Below are positions 49,433-59,255 of a stretch of DNA of 64,000 nucleotides, piece by piece (the first letter of the stretch is position 1; the number at the start of each line of letters is the position of its first letter). The notes under the pieces were generated by a model. The model worked only from the letters and a program-made list of their open reading frames with translations. It made no database searches and was not told the DNA's origin. This DNA comes from Variovorax sp. PBL-E5 (lineage in GTDB: Bacteria; Pseudomonadota; Gammaproteobacteria; Burkholderiales; Burkholderiaceae_C), in the NCBI RefSeq assembly GCF_901827185.1, contig NZ_LR594671.1, forward strand, positions 1,116,001-1,180,000, in the 5' to 3' direction. The translations under genes and the position numbers were made by a program.

Positions 49433-50211
49433 GCTGGTACCGGCCTTCGGACGTGGGCTTCGCGGTGCGCAGCAAGCTCGCCGATCTGGGCCTGGGCGCG
49501 CGGCTGTTCCTGCGCCTGCTGGTGCAGGGCGCGCGCAGCCTGCGCCGCTTCGGCCTAGTGCGCGACCAGATCCATTTCCTCGGCAACTACTCGCTCGCGA
49601 TCATCGCCGTCTCGGGCCTGTTCGTCGGCTTCGTGCTCGGGCTGCAGGGCTACTACACGCTGCAGCGCTATGGCTCGTCGGAGGCGCTCGGCCTGCTGGT
49701 GGCGCTGAGCCTGGTGCGCGAACTGGGGCCGGTGGTGGCCGCGCTGCTCTTCGCCGGCCGCGCGGGCACCTCGCTGACCGCGGAGATCGGTCTCATGAAA
49801 GCCGGCGAGCAATTGAGCGCGATGGAAATGATGGCGGTCGATCCGGTGCAGCGAATCCTCGCGCCGCGCTTCTGGGCCGGCGTGATCACCATGCCGCTCC
49901 TGGCCGCCGTGTTCAGCGCGGTCGGGGTGTTCGGCGGCTACGTCGTCGGCGTGCTGATGCTGGGCGTGGACCCGGGTGCGTTCTGGGGTCAGATGCAGGG
50001 CGGCGTCGACGTCTGGCGCGATGTGGGCAACGGCGTGGTCAAGAGCATCGTGTTCGGCCTGACCGTGACCTTCGTCGCGCTGCTCGAAGGCTACGACGCG
50101 CAGCCCACGCCCGAAGGCGTGTCGCGCGCGACCACGCGGACCGTGGTGGTCGCGTCGCTGGCAGTGCTGGGCCTCGACTTCCTGCTGACGGCCATGATGT
50201 TCAGCATCTAG
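49429..50211 (+). CDS. mlaE: Phospholipid ABC transporter permease MlaE
   Basis: The inner-membrane permease of the Mla system, 260 residues with about five hydrophobic segments. Family landmarks include GLFVGFVLGLQGYYTLQRYG, LVRELGPVVAALLFAGRAG and the cytoplasmic EIGLMKAGEQLSAMEMMAVDP helix. ATG 49429 follows AAGGG at 7 nt; an earlier in-frame start would lie inside mlaF. mlaD follows after 26 nt. Confidence 0.96.
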   Translation: MSWYRPSDVGFAVRSKLADLGLGARLFLRLLVQGARSLRRFGLVRDQIHFLGNYSLAIIAVSGLFVGFVLGLQGYYTLQRYGSSEALGLLVALSLVRELGPVVAALLFAGRAGTSLTAEIGLMKAGEQLSAMEMMAVDPVQRILAPRFWAGVITMPLLAAVFSAVGVFGGYVVGVLMLGVDPGAFWGQMQGGVDVWRDVGNGVVKSIVFGLTVTFVALLEGYDAQPTPEGVSRATTRTVVVASLAVLGLDFLLTAMMFSI

Positions 50212-50237
50212 TAAAACTGATCAAAAGAGCGCAACAC

Positions 50238-50729
50238 ATGCAACGTTCCAACAAAGACATCTGGGTCGGCCTGTTCGTGCTGATCGGCGCGGCGGCGCTG
50301 CTGTTCCTGGCGCTCCAGTCGGCCAATCTGCTGAGCCTCAATTTCCAAAAGACCTACACCGTGACGGCGCGCTTCGACAACATCGGCGGCCTGAAGCCGC
50401 AGACGGCCGTGAAGAGCGCCGGCGTGGTGGTGGGACGTGTCGATTCGATCACGTTCGACGACAAGAACTTTCAGGCCAGCGTGACGCTGGCGCTGCAAAG
50501 CCGGTACAGTTTTCCGAAGGACAGTTCGCTCAAGATCCTGACCAGCGGCTTGCTCGGCGAGCAGTACATCGGGATCGAGGCGGGTGCCGACGCAAAAAAT
50601 CTTCAGCCGGGCGATACCATCACCGCCACCCAGTCAGCTGTGGTCCTGGAAAATCTGATCAGCCAGTTCCTCTACAGCAAGGCCGCCGAAGGCAGCAGTC
50701 CGCCGCCCGGCAATAGCAACAAGAAATGA
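50238..50729 (+). CDS. mlaD: Phospholipid transport MCE-domain protein MlaD
   Basis: A bitopic inner-membrane protein of 163 residues that forms the periplasmic hexameric ring for lipid passage. The N-terminal helix is DIWVGLFVLIGAAALLFLAL. The MCE domain includes YTVTARFDNIGGLKPQTAVKSAGVVVGRV and LGEQYIGIEAGA. A short Ser/Pro/Gly tail follows. The stop overlaps mlaA (ATGA). Confidence 0.96.
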   Translation: MQRSNKDIWVGLFVLIGAAALLFLALQSANLLSLNFQKTYTVTARFDNIGGLKPQTAVKSAGVVVGRVDSITFDDKNFQASVTLALQSRYSFPKDSSLKILTSGLLGEQYIGIEAGADAKNLQPGDTITATQSAVVLENLISQFLYSKAAEGSSPPPGNSNKK

Positions 50730-51478
50730 CAACACGACCTCTTCCGGCCTTGTGGGCCGCCATCCGCGAGGCAGCGCCCCGCTTCCGGCAGACCGGCGCC
50801 GCCGCCGTGCTGATCCTGGTGACCGGCTGCGCGACCGAGCCCAACGCCAATCCGCACGATCCGTTCGAGCCTTTCAACCGCGGTGTCTGGCGCTTCAACG
50901 ACACGGTCGACAACGCCGTCGTGCGTCCGGTCGCGGTGGCCTACCGCGACGTGCTGCCCTCGCCGGTGCGCACCGGCGTCAACAATTTCTTCGGCAACCT
51001 GAGCGACGTGTGGAGCTTCGCCAACAGCGTGCTGCAACTCAAGCTGGAAAGCAGCGCGCAGAACTTCATGCGCGTGAACGTCAACACCTTCTTCGGCCTG
51101 GGCGGCCTGCTCGACGTTGCCTCCGAAGCCGGCATCGATCGCCACAATGAGGATTTCGGCCAGACGCTGGGACGCTGGGGCGTGCCGAGCGGCCCCTACC
51201 TGGTGCTGCCGGTGCTGGGCCCGTCGACCGTGCGCGACACCGCGGCCTTGCCTGTCGACTGGAAGGGCGATCTTCTGACGCAGATCGACAATGTTCCGGT
51301 GCGCAATTCGCTGTATGTGCTGCGCGGCGTCGACATTCGCTCGAACCTGCTGCGTGCCGGCCAGCTGCTGGACGACGCGGCGCTCGACAAGTATTCGTTC
51401 ACGCGCGATGCGTTCCTGCAGCGCCGCCGCAACGATGTCTATGACGGCAATCCACCGGACGATGACAACGGCAAGTAA
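50726..51478 (+). CDS. mlaA: Outer-membrane phospholipid-binding lipoprotein MlaA (VacJ)
   Basis: A 250-residue lipoprotein that removes mislocalised phospholipids from the outer leaflet. The signal sequence ends in a lipobox near VTGC (Cys about 36), followed by DPFEPFNRGVWRFND, a strong MlaA signature. NNFFGNLSDVWSFAN and DFGQTLGRWGVPSGPYLVLP follow. In E. coli mlaA is elsewhere; here it lies between mlaD and mlaC, so all Mla components are in one operon. Confidence 0.96.
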   Translation: MTTRPLPALWAAIREAAPRFRQTGAAAVLILVTGCATEPNANPHDPFEPFNRGVWRFNDTVDNAVVRPVAVAYRDVLPSPVRTGVNNFFGNLSDVWSFANSVLQLKLESSAQNFMRVNVNTFFGLGGLLDVASEAGIDRHNEDFGQTLGRWGVPSGPYLVLPVLGPSTVRDTAALPVDWKGDLLTQIDNVPVRNSLYVLRGVDIRSNLLRAGQLLDDAALDKYSFTRDAFLQRRRNDVYDGNPPDDDNGK

Positions 51479-51592
51479 GTCGATTGCATCCGGTTGCAGG
51501 CCTTCGCGCCCGCTCTGGAACCCTGCCATCGCGCCGTGTCTCCAACCCGCCACGGCCCCTCGGACCGACATTTGAAACAAGGGATTTATTCG

Positions 51593-52246
51593 ATGAATCA
51601 GATTCTCCAACGCCGTTCGCTCGGACGCTTTGCGCTCGCCAGCCTGCTGCTGCTGGGCGCGGCCGTCTTTTTCGTGCAGCCGGCCCGTGCCGCCGACGAA
51701 GCCCCCGACGCACTCGTGAAGCGTCTTTCCTCCGACGTGCTCGAAACCATCAAGGCCGACAAGTCGATCAAGGCCGGCGACGTCAACAAGATCATGGCGC
51801 TGGTCGACAGCAAGATCATGCCGAACGTGGACTTCCAGCGCATGACCGCATCGGCGGTCGGCCCCGCCTGGCGCCAGGCCACGCCCGAGCAGCAGCAACA
51901 ACTGGAGCAGGAATTCAAGACCCTGCTGGTGCGCACGTATGCCGGTGCGCTCGACCAGGTCAGCGACCAGACGGTGACCGTGCGTCCGTTCCGCGGCTCG
52001 ACCGACGACAAGGAAGTGCTCGTGCGCACCGAGGTCCGGGGCAGCGGCGATCCCGTGCAGCTGGACTACCGGCTCGAGAAGACACCGGGCGAGGCCGGCG
52101 GCTGGAAGATCTTCAACCTCAACGTGCTCGGCGTCTGGCTGGTCGATACCTACCGCACGCAGTTCTCGCAGCAGATCAACAGCAAGGGCATCGACGGCCT
52201 GATCGCTGCGCTGGCGGCGCGCAACAAGAGCAACAGCAAGAGCTGA
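51593..52246 (+). CDS. mlaC: Periplasmic phospholipid-binding protein MlaC
   Basis: A soluble shuttle carrying lipid between MlaA and MlaFEDB, 217 residues. The signal peptide ends near ARA-ADE, residue 32. The MlaC/Ttg2D fold shows DFQRMTASAVGPAWRQATPEQQQQL-type and LVRTYAGALDQVSDQTV landmarks, and VWLVDTYRTQFSQQIN near the end. GGGA before ATG 51593 supports the start. The 114-nt gap from mlaA contains nothing recognised. Confidence 0.95.
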   Translation: MNQILQRRSLGRFALASLLLLGAAVFFVQPARAADEAPDALVKRLSSDVLETIKADKSIKAGDVNKIMALVDSKIMPNVDFQRMTASAVGPAWRQATPEQQQQLEQEFKTLLVRTYAGALDQVSDQTVTVRPFRGSTDDKEVLVRTEVRGSGDPVQLDYRLEKTPGEAGGWKIFNLNVLGVWLVDTYRTQFSQQINSKGIDGLIAALAARNKSNSKS

Positions 52247-52257
52247 GCGAGAACCCG

Positions 52258-52530
52258 ATGCTGGTCCTGCCACCGAAGCTGACACACGACGAAGCGCCTG
52301 CCTGCGTGCACATGCTCCAGCAGGGGCTCGCCGGGCAGGCCGAGACGTCCACGGTGGTGGACGCGAGTGCTTTGACGCAGTTCGATTCGTCGGCGCTTGC
52401 CGTGCTGCTCGAATGCCGCCGCGATGCGCGCGCCCGCGACCGCGGTTTCTCGGTCAAGGGCCTGCCTCCGCGCCTGCGCGAGTTGGCCGCGTTGTATGGC
52501 GTCGCGGGCCTTTTGCCGGCCGCGCCCTAG
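52258..52530 (+). CDS. mlaB: STAS-domain subunit MlaB
   Basis: A 90-residue STAS protein that binds MlaF in the cytosolic part of MlaFEDB and is needed for its stability and activity (family knowledge). STVVDASALTQFDSSALAVLLE carries the conserved Asp-Ser motif. The gene is 11 nt downstream of mlaC and ends the Mla group. Confidence 0.9.
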   Translation: MLVLPPKLTHDEAPACVHMLQQGLAGQAETSTVVDASALTQFDSSALAVLLECRRDARARDRGFSVKGLPPRLRELAALYGVAGLLPAAP

Positions 52531-52565
52531 AGAACGGCGTCGGCCCCTAAAATGGCGGGTTGCCT

Positions 52566-53513
52566 ATGCCCGCGATCTCTTTCCAATCGGTCTCCAAGAC
52601 CTACCCCGCCTCGCGACAGCAGCGTGCCCAGGGACACCCTGGTCTTCGAGCCGTCGACAACGTCACGTTCCAGATCGAGGAGGGCGAGTTCTTCGGCCTG
52701 CTGGGGCCCAACGGCGCGGGCAAGACGACGCTGATCAGCATGCTGGCGGGCCTGTCGCGCCCGAGTTCGGGGTCCATCCAGGTTCATGGCTTCGACGTGC
52801 AGCGCGATTACGCCGAAGCGCGCCGGCAGCTCGGCGTGGTGCCGCAGGAACTCGTCTTCGATCCTTTCTTCAACGTCCGCGAGGCGCTGCGCATCCAGTC
52901 GGGCTATTTCGGCATCAGGAACAACGACGCCTGGATCGACGAATTGCTGCACAGCCTCGGCCTGGCCGACAAGGCCACGGCCAACATGCGCCAGCTCTCC
53001 GGTGGCATGAAGCGCCGCGTGCTGGTCGCGCAGGCGCTGGTGCACAAGCCGCCGGTGATCGTGCTGGACGAACCCACCGCCGGCGTCGATGTCGAATTGC
53101 GGCAGACCCTGTGGCAGTTCATCGCCAAGCTCAACAAAGAGGGCAGCACCGTGCTGTTGACCACCCATTACCTCGAAGAGGCCGAGGCGCTGTGCCATCG
53201 CATCGCGATGCTCAAGCAGGGCCGCGTGATCGCGCTGGACCGCACCAGCGAGCTGCTGCGCTCGGCCGCCAGCAACGTGTTGCGTTTCAAGACCGACGGC
53301 ATGCTGCCCTGGGCGATCGCGCAGCACGCGCGCATCACCGGCCGCATCGTGCAACTGCCGGCCCAGAATGCGCTCGAAGTCGAGCAATTGCTGGCCGCCA
53401 TCCGCGAGGCCGGCCTGGCCGTCGAGGATGTCGAGATGCGCAAGGCCGATCTGGAGGATGTGTTCATCGACCTGATGGCGGGTGAGCAGACGCCGCTGGA
53501 GGTGGCGAGATGA
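52566..53513 (+). CDS. ABC-2 type exporter ATP-binding protein, YadG-like
   Basis: A 315-residue ATPase. Walker A is GPNGAGKTT, the signature LSGGMKRR and Walker B VIVLDEPTAGVD, with switch TTHYLEEAE. The C-terminal 80 residues are typical of YadG/NodI-type exporters. ATG 52566 is chosen; a TTG at 52560 is in frame. A TAAAAT -10-like hexamer at 52548-52553 would give a very short leader. The stop overlaps the permease gene. The substrate is unknown. Confidence 0.9.
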   Translation: MPAISFQSVSKTYPASRQQRAQGHPGLRAVDNVTFQIEEGEFFGLLGPNGAGKTTLISMLAGLSRPSSGSIQVHGFDVQRDYAEARRQLGVVPQELVFDPFFNVREALRIQSGYFGIRNNDAWIDELLHSLGLADKATANMRQLSGGMKRRVLVAQALVHKPPVIVLDEPTAGVDVELRQTLWQFIAKLNKEGSTVLLTTHYLEEAEALCHRIAMLKQGRVIALDRTSELLRSAASNVLRFKTDGMLPWAIAQHARITGRIVQLPAQNALEVEQLLAAIREAGLAVEDVEMRKADLEDVFIDLMAGEQTPLEVAR

Positions 53514-54277
53514 TGATCAGTGCGCTTGGGTGGCGCGCCTTGCTCTACAAGGAAACGCTGCGCTTCTGGAAGGTCGGCTTCCAGACCGTCGGCGCTCCGG
53601 TGCTGACCGCCGTGCTCTACCTGCTGGTCTTCGGCCACGCGCTCGAAGACCACGTCAAGGTCTACGGCACGGTGCGCTACACGGCCTTCCTCGTGCCCGG
53701 GCTCGTGATGATGAGCGTGCTGCAGAACGCGTTCGCCAACAGTTCTTCGTCGATCATCCAGAGCAAGATCATGGGCAGCCTGGTGTTCGTGCTGCTGACG
53801 CCGCTGTCGCACTGGGGCATGTTCCTCGCCTACGTCGGCTCGTCGCTCGTGCGCGGGCTGGCGGTCGGCGTGGGCGTCTTCGTCGTGACGGCTTTCTTCG
53901 CGGTGCCCAGCTTCGTTGCGCCGGTATGGATCCTGGTGTTCGCATTCCTGGGCGCGGCCATGCTGGGCACGCTGGGGCTGATCGCCGGCCTGTGGGCCGA
54001 GAAGTTCGATCAGATGGCGATGTTCCAGAATTTCCTGATCATGCCGATGACCTTCCTGTCGGGCGTGTTCTATTCGATCGGTTCGCTGCCGCCCTTCTGG
54101 CAGACGGTGAGCCACCTGAATCCGTTCTTCTACATGATCGACGGCTTCCGCTACGGCTTCTTCGGCGTCAGCGACGCCTCGCCGTGGCTGAGCCTCGCCA
54201 TCGTCGGCGTCGCCTGGCTGGTTGTCAGCGCGATCGCCGTCCATCTTCTGCGCATCGGGTACAAAATCCGGGGCTGA
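53510..54277 (+). CDS. ABC-2 type exporter permease, YadH-like
   Basis: A 255-residue integral membrane protein with six hydrophobic segments and the ABC-2 signature around LGLIAGLWAEKFDQMAMFQNF and MTFLSGVFYSIGSLPPF. It is the partner of the preceding ATPase (ATGA overlap). It lies between mlaB and ibaG, a common betaproteobacterial placement, but a direct link to lipid transport is unproven. Confidence 0.91.
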   Translation: MMISALGWRALLYKETLRFWKVGFQTVGAPVLTAVLYLLVFGHALEDHVKVYGTVRYTAFLVPGLVMMSVLQNAFANSSSSIIQSKIMGSLVFVLLTPLSHWGMFLAYVGSSLVRGLAVGVGVFVVTAFFAVPSFVAPVWILVFAFLGAAMLGTLGLIAGLWAEKFDQMAMFQNFLIMPMTFLSGVFYSIGSLPPFWQTVSHLNPFFYMIDGFRYGFFGVSDASPWLSLAIVGVAWLVVSAIAVHLLRIGYKIRG

Positions 54278-54281
54278 ACCC

Positions 54282-54524
54282 ATGACCGCCGAAGAACTTC
54301 AATCCATCATCCAGTCCAGCCTGCGCTGCGAGCACATCGCGCTCGAGGGCGACGGCCGCCACTGGTACGCCACCATCGTCTCGCCCGAATTCGAAGGCCA
54401 GCGCGCCATCCAGCGACACCAGCGCGTCTACGCGACCCTCGGTGCCAAAATGCACACCGACGAGGTGCATGCGCTGTCGATGAAGACCTACACACCGGCC
54501 GAATGGGCCAATCAACCCTCCTAG
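54282..54524 (+). CDS. ibaG: BolA-family protein IbaG
   Basis: An 80-residue BolA/YrbA-like protein with the class II KH-like fold. The conserved His is in the [15 protein letters not shown] segment, and [14 protein letters not shown] is the central strand region. With monothiol glutaredoxin, BolA proteins bind or move Fe-S clusters (family knowledge). It starts 4 nt after the YadH-like gene and 19 nt before murA, the same neighbourhood as E. coli ibaG-murA. Confidence 0.92.
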   Translation: MTAEELQSIIQSSLRCEHIALEGDGRHWYATIVSPEFEGQRAIQRHQRVYATLGAKMHTDEVHALSMKTYTPAEWANQPS

Positions 54525-54543
54525 TTTTCTCGCTGGATCGTTC

Positions 54544-55830
54544 ATGGACAAACTTCTGATTCGCGGCGGGCGCACGCTCCGCGGCGAGGTGCTCATTTCG
54601 GGCGCCAAGAACGCCGCGCTGCCCGAACTCTGCGCCGCCCTGCTGACCGACCGGCCCGTCACGCTGCACAACGTGCCGCGGCTGCAGGACGTCGCGACCA
54701 TGCTCAAGCTGATCCGCAACATGGGTGTGATCGCCGAGCGTGACGACAACGGCACCGTGCGCATCGACGCCGGCCCGCTGCACGCGCCCGAGGCGCCCTA
54801 CGAGCTCGTGAAGACCATGCGCGCCTCCGTGCTCGCGCTCGGGCCGCTGCTGGCGCGCTTCGGCAAGGCCAAGGTGTCGCTGCCGGGCGGCTGCGCCATC
54901 GGCTCGCGGCCGGTCGATCAGCACATCAAGGGCCTGCAGGCGATGGGTGCCGACATCGCGGTCGAGCACGGCTACATGGTGGCGAGCCTCGCCGGCGGCC
55001 GCAGGCGCCTGCACGGCGCGCGCATCACGACCGACATGGTGACGGTCACCGGCACCGAGAACTTCCTCATGGCCGCCGCGCTGGCCGAAGGCGAGACCCT
55101 GCTCGAGAATGCCGCGCAGGAGCCCGAGATCTCCGACCTGGCCGAGATGCTGATCGCGATGGGCGCGCAGATCGAAGGCCACGGCACCAGCCGCATCCGC
55201 ATCCAGGGCGTGGACCGTCTGCGCAGCTGCACGCACCAGGTGGTGGCCGACCGCATCGAAGCCGGCACCTTCCTTTGCGCCGTGGCCGCGACGGGCGGCG
55301 ACGCGATCCTGAAACATGGCCGCGCCGACCACCTCGACGCGGTGATCGAAAAGCTGCGCGAAGCGGGCGTGCGCGTCACCGCGACGGACGGTGGCATCCA
55401 CGTGCAGAGCGACGGCCGCCTGCGCGCGCAGAGCTTCCGCACCACCGAGTACCCCGGATTTCCGACCGACATGCAGGCGCAGTTCATGGCGCTCAACGTG
55501 ATCGCCGAGGGCACCTCGACCGTGACCGAGACGATCTTCGAGAACCGCTTCATGCACGTGGACGAGATGCTGCGCCTGGGCGCCCGCATCCAGACCGACG
55601 GCAAGGTGGCCGTGATCGAGGGCGTGCCGCAACTCTCGGGCGCAACCGTGATGGCGACCGACCTGCGCGCCTCGGCCAGCCTCGTCATCGCCGGCCTGGT
55701 GGCCGAAGGCGAGACGCTGGTGGACCGCATCTACCACCTCGACCGCGGCTACGACCGCATGGAAAGCAAGCTGCGCGGCCTGGGCGCGGACATCGAGCGC
55801 GTGGCCGGGCCGGCGGAGTTCCAGCCATGA
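54544..55830 (+). CDS. murA: UDP-N-acetylglucosamine 1-carboxyvinyltransferase
   Basis: First committed step of peptidoglycan precursor synthesis (enolpyruvyl transfer from PEP), 428 residues. SGAKNAALP carries the Lys-Asn pair. The loop Cys, target of fosfomycin, is Cys117 in [12 protein letters not shown], and the catalytic Asp lies in [11 protein letters not shown]. The C-terminus is slightly longer than the E. coli protein. The stop overlaps hisG by ATGA. Confidence 0.98.
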   Translation: MDKLLIRGGRTLRGEVLISGAKNAALPELCAALLTDRPVTLHNVPRLQDVATMLKLIRNMGVIAERDDNGTVRIDAGPLHAPEAPYELVKTMRASVLALGPLLARFGKAKVSLPGGCAIGSRPVDQHIKGLQAMGADIAVEHGYMVASLAGGRRRLHGARITTDMVTVTGTENFLMAAALAEGETLLENAAQEPEISDLAEMLIAMGAQIEGHGTSRIRIQGVDRLRSCTHQVVADRIEAGTFLCAVAATGGDAILKHGRADHLDAVIEKLREAGVRVTATDGGIHVQSDGRLRAQSFRTTEYPGFPTDMQAQFMALNVIAEGTSTVTETIFENRFMHVDEMLRLGARIQTDGKVAVIEGVPQLSGATVMATDLRASASLVIAGLVAEGETLVDRIYHLDRGYDRMESKLRGLGADIERVAGPAEFQP

Positions 55831-56459
55831 TCACCCTCGCGCTGTCCAAGGGCCGGATCTTCGAGGAGACGATGCCGCTGCTGGCCGCGGCCGGCATCGA
55901 GGTCAGCGAGGATCCCGAGAAATCGCGCAAGCTGATCCTCGGCACCACGCGGCCCGACGTGCGCGTGGTGCTGGTGCGCGCCTCGGACGTGCCGACCTAC
56001 GTGCAGTACGGCGGCGCCGACCTCGGCGTGGCCGGCCTGGACGTGCTGCTCGAACATGGCAACCAGGGCCTCTACCAGCCGCTCGACCTGCGCATCGCCG
56101 CCTGCCGCCTCAGCGTGGCGGTGCGTGCCGACTATGACTACGCCTCGGCCGTCCGGCAGGGCTCGCGCCTCAAGGTCGCGACCAAGTACGTCGGTCTGGC
56201 GCGCGAGTTCTTTGCCGGCAAGGGCGTGCACGTCGACCTGATCAAGCTCTACGGCAGCATGGAACTCGCGCCGCTGACCGGGCTGGCCGATGCCATCGTC
56301 GACCTGGTGTCGACCGGCAACACGCTCAAGGCGAATCACCTGGTCGAGGTCGAGCGCATCATGGACATCAGCGCGCGGCTGGTGGTCAATCAGGCCGCGC
56401 TCAAGCTCAAGCAAGCCCCGATCCGCCGCATCATCGACGCATTCGCTTCAGCCGTATGA
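55827..56459 (+). CDS. hisG: ATP phosphoribosyltransferase, short form
   Basis: First step of histidine synthesis, 210 residues. This is the short HisG form without the C-terminal regulatory domain, which needs HisZ as partner; no hisZ is in the window. [11 protein letters not shown] is the N-terminal motif, [17 protein letters not shown] follows, and the PRPP loop is in [16 protein letters not shown]. Coupled to murA upstream and hisD downstream by ATGA. Confidence 0.97.
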   Translation: MITLALSKGRIFEETMPLLAAAGIEVSEDPEKSRKLILGTTRPDVRVVLVRASDVPTYVQYGGADLGVAGLDVLLEHGNQGLYQPLDLRIAACRLSVAVRADYDYASAVRQGSRLKVATKYVGLAREFFAGKGVHVDLIKLYGSMELAPLTGLADAIVDLVSTGNTLKANHLVEVERIMDISARLVVNQAALKLKQAPIRRIIDAFASAV

Positions 56460-57766
56460 AAGCCACTCCCGCGCGACTGTCGACCGCTTCGGCCGACTTC
56501 GAAACCGAGTTCAAGGCCCGGCTGCACTGGTCCGCCGAAGCGGACGCTGCCATCGAACAGGTGGTGGCGGACATCCTGTCTGACGTCCGGGAGCGCGGCG
56601 ATGCGGCGGTGCTCGATTACACCCGGCGCTTCGACCGGCTCGACGCCGCCGGCATGGACGCGCTCGAACTGCGCGCCGGCGAACTGCGCGCGGCCTTCGA
56701 GGCGTTGCCCACCGTGCAGCGCCAGGCGCTCGAAGCCGCCGCGCAGCGTGTGCGCAGTTACCACGAGGCGCAGAAGAAAGCGAGCGGCGAGAGCTGGAGC
56801 TACCGCGATGCCGACGGCACGCTGCTCGGCCAGAAGGTCACGCCGCTCGACCGCGTCGGCATCTACGTGCCGGGCGGCAAGGCGGCTTATCCGTCGAGCG
56901 TGCTCATGAACGCGATTCCCGCGCACGTGGCCGGCGTCGGCGAGATCATCATGGTGGTGCCCACGCCCGGCGGGGAGAAGAATCCGCTGGTGCTGGCCGC
57001 GGCGCACGTGGCCGGCGTGACGCGCGCCTTCACGATCGGCGGCGCGCAGGCGGTGGCCGCGCTGGCCTACGGCACCGCGACCCTTCCCGCCGTCGACAAG
57101 ATCACCGGCCCCGGCAATGCCTACGTGGCCGCCGCCAAGCGCCGCGTCTTTGGCACCGTGGGCATCGACATGATCGCCGGCCCGAGCGAGATCCTGGTGC
57201 TGGCCGACGGCAGCACGCCGGCCGACTGGGTGGCGATGGACCTCTTCAGCCAGGCCGAGCACGACGAACTCGCGCAGAGCATCCTGCTGTGCCCCGACGC
57301 CGGCTATATCGATCGCGTGCAGCAGGCCATCGACCGGCTGCTGCCGTCGATGCCGCGCGCCGGCATCATCGCGGCCTCGCTCAACGGCCGCGGCGCGCTG
57401 ATCCACACGCGCAGCATGGAAGAGGCCTGCGAGATCAGCAACCGCATCGCGCCGGAGCATCTCGAAGTCAGCAGCCGCGATCCGCATCGATGGGAGCCGC
57501 TGCTCAAACATGCCGGCGCGATCTTCCTCGGCGCCTACACCAGCGAGAGCCTGGGCGACTACTGCGCCGGCCCCAACCACGTGCTGCCGACCAGCGGCAC
57601 GGCGCGCTTCAGCTCGCCGCTGGGCGTCTACGATTTCCAGAAGCGCTCCAGCCTGATCGAAGTGAGCGAAGAGGGCGCCCAGGCGCTGGGGCGCATCGCC
57701 GTCACGCTGGCCGAGGGTGAGGGCCTGCAGGCGCATGCCGAGGCGGCGCGCCTGCGCCTGCGTTGA
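56456..57766 (+). CDS. hisD: Histidinol dehydrogenase
   Basis: A zinc enzyme oxidising histidinol to histidine in two NAD-linked steps, 436 residues. [24 protein letters not shown] (zinc-binding His) and RIAPEHLEV (the catalytic Glu-His pair) are present, and [13 protein letters not shown] is the NAD region. It is complete and of normal length. A 14-nt gap precedes a small secreted-protein gene rather than hisC. Confidence 0.98.
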   Translation: MKATPARLSTASADFETEFKARLHWSAEADAAIEQVVADILSDVRERGDAAVLDYTRRFDRLDAAGMDALELRAGELRAAFEALPTVQRQALEAAAQRVRSYHEAQKKASGESWSYRDADGTLLGQKVTPLDRVGIYVPGGKAAYPSSVLMNAIPAHVAGVGEIIMVVPTPGGEKNPLVLAAAHVAGVTRAFTIGGAQAVAALAYGTATLPAVDKITGPGNAYVAAAKRRVFGTVGIDMIAGPSEILVLADGSTPADWVAMDLFSQAEHDELAQSILLCPDAGYIDRVQQAIDRLLPSMPRAGIIAASLNGRGALIHTRSMEEACEISNRIAPEHLEVSSRDPHRWEPLLKHAGAIFLGAYTSESLGDYCAGPNHVLPTSGTARFSSPLGVYDFQKRSSLIEVSEEGAQALGRIAVTLAEGEGLQAHAEAARLRLR

Positions 57767-57780
57767 GGGAGCGGACGGCG

Positions 57781-58158
57781 ATGATCTCCTGCGTGAGGAT
57801 CCCGGCCAGATACTTTCTGCGCTGCCTGGGCATCGTGCTGCTGGCAGGGGCCGCCACGTCCCAGGCGATGACCATCCGCGAGATGCGAACGCTCGAAGCC
57901 AAGGAAAAGGACGGCAAGACCTACGCCACCTACTACCTCGTGGGCGTGGTCGAGGGCCTGCGCGAAGCCAGCGACGCCGCGCAGCGCGCCGGCCAGAAGC
58001 CGCTGTTCTGCGTCGACGGCCGCCGGCTCGAACCCTCGATGGCGCGCTCCCTCTACCAGACCGAACTGACCCGCAACGCCGACGACTACGAGGCCGACAT
58101 GCCGGTGCAGCTCGTGGTGTCGGCCGCGCTGCGCAACAGCTATCGTTGCGCCCAATGA
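57781..58158 (+). CDS. Small periplasmic protein, Rap1a/Tai-like, inside the his operon
   Basis: A 125-residue protein with an N-terminal signal peptide (FLRCLGIVLLAGAATSQAM). The mature part has a YYLVGVVEGLREASDAA helix, an FCVDGR segment with a Cys, and a final [15 protein letters not shown] segment with a second Cys, likely disulfide-bonded. This pattern resembles the Rap1a/Tai family of periplasmic proteins, some of which are type VI amidase immunity proteins, but no effector gene is near. ATG 57781 is preferred to an in-frame TTG at 57763. It overlaps hisC by ATGA, so it is translated with the his genes. Confidence 0.72.
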   Translation: MISCVRIPARYFLRCLGIVLLAGAATSQAMTIREMRTLEAKEKDGKTYATYYLVGVVEGLREASDAAQRAGQKPLFCVDGRRLEPSMARSLYQTELTRNADDYEADMPVQLVVSAALRNSYRCAQ

Positions 58159-59255
58159 CCATGACGACTTCCTCCGACACCACCGCCCGCGCCCTCGAGC
58201 GCTTCCGCAGCGACGTGAAATCGATGCACGCCTATGCAGTGCAGGACGCGCGCGGCCTGCTCAAGCTCGACGCGATGGAAAACCCCTTCCGCCTGCCGCC
58301 CGCCTTGCAGGCGGCGCTGGGCCGGCGGCTCGGCGCGCTGGCGCTGAATCGCTATCCGGGCGAGCGCGGCGCCGACCTTCAGCGTGCGCTGGCCGCGCAT
58401 GCCGCCATGCCCGAGGGTTTCGCGCTGATGCTCGGCAACGGTTCGGACGAACTGATCTCGCTGCTCGCGCTGGCCTGCGACCTGCCGGGTGCCGCCATCC
58501 TCGCGCCCGTGCCCGGCTTCGTGATGTACGCGATGAGCGCGCAGTTGCAGGGCCTGCGCTTCGTCGGCGTGCCGCTGACCGCCGACTTCGAGCTCGACGA
58601 GGCCGCCATGCTGGAGGCGATCGCGCGCGAGAAGCCCGCCATCGTCTACCTGGCCTACCCGAACAACCCGACCGCCAACCTGTGGAACGACGCCACGATC
58701 GAGAAGATCGTCGAGGCCCAGGGCACGCAGGGCGGACTGGTCGTCGTCGACGAGGCCTACCAGCCCTTCGCCGGCAAGAGCTACATCGACCGCGTCGCGC
58801 ACCACGGCCACGTGCTGCTGATGCGCACGCTCAGCAAGTTCGGCCTCGCGGGCGTCCGCCTGGGCTACCTGATGGGGCCGGCCGCGCTGGTCGCCGAGGT
58901 CGACAAGGTGCGACCGCCCTACAACATCAGCGTGCTCAACTGCGAATGCGCGCTGTTCGCGCTGGAGCACGCCGAGGTGTTCGCCGAGCAGGCGGCGCAG
59001 ATCCGGGCCGGCCGGGCGCTGATCGCCCGGGCGCTGGACCGCCTGCCGGGCGTGAAGCACTGGCCGAGCGATGCCAACATGGTGCTGATCCGTGTCCCCG
59101 ATGCCACAAAAACCTTCGAGGGCATGAAGGCGCGTGGGGTGCTGGTCAAGAACGTTTCTAAAATGCATTCCCTGCTCGCGAATTGCCTGCGGCTGACCGT
59201 CGGATGCGCCGACGAGAATGCGCAGATGCTCGCAGCGCTCGAAGCATCCCTATGA
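58155..59255 (+). CDS. hisC: Histidinol-phosphate aminotransferase
   Basis: A PLP aminotransferase of the histidine pathway, 366 residues. [12 protein letters not shown] is the N-terminal substrate motif, [10 protein letters not shown] the PLP-phosphate region, VVDEAYQPF the Asp-Tyr pair, and [14 protein letters not shown] carries the Schiff-base Lys near residue 225. ATG 58155 overlaps the preceding small gene; the stop overlaps hisB, both by ATGA. Confidence 0.97.
   Translation: MTMTTSSDTTARALERFRSDVKSMHAYAVQDARGLLKLDAMENPFRLPPALQAALGRRLGALALNRYPGERGADLQRALAAHAAMPEGFALMLGNGSDELISLLALACDLPGAAILAPVPGFVMYAMSAQLQGLRFVGVPLTADFELDEAAMLEAIAREKPAIVYLAYPNNPTANLWNDATIEKIVEAQGTQGGLVVVDEAYQPFAGKSYIDRVAHHGHVLLMRTLSKFGLAGVRLGYLMGPAALVAEVDKVRPPYNISVLNCECALFALEHAEVFAEQAAQIRAGRALIARALDRLPGVKHWPSDANMVLIRVPDATKTFEGMKARGVLVKNVSKMHSLLANCLRLTVGCADENAQMLAALEASL

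Noticed and set aside
57781..58158. Type VI secretion effector-immunity pair in the his operon
   Set aside because: Only an immunity-like fold is suggested; neighbouring genes are ordinary his genes with no amidase or VgrG/PAAR gene in the window.
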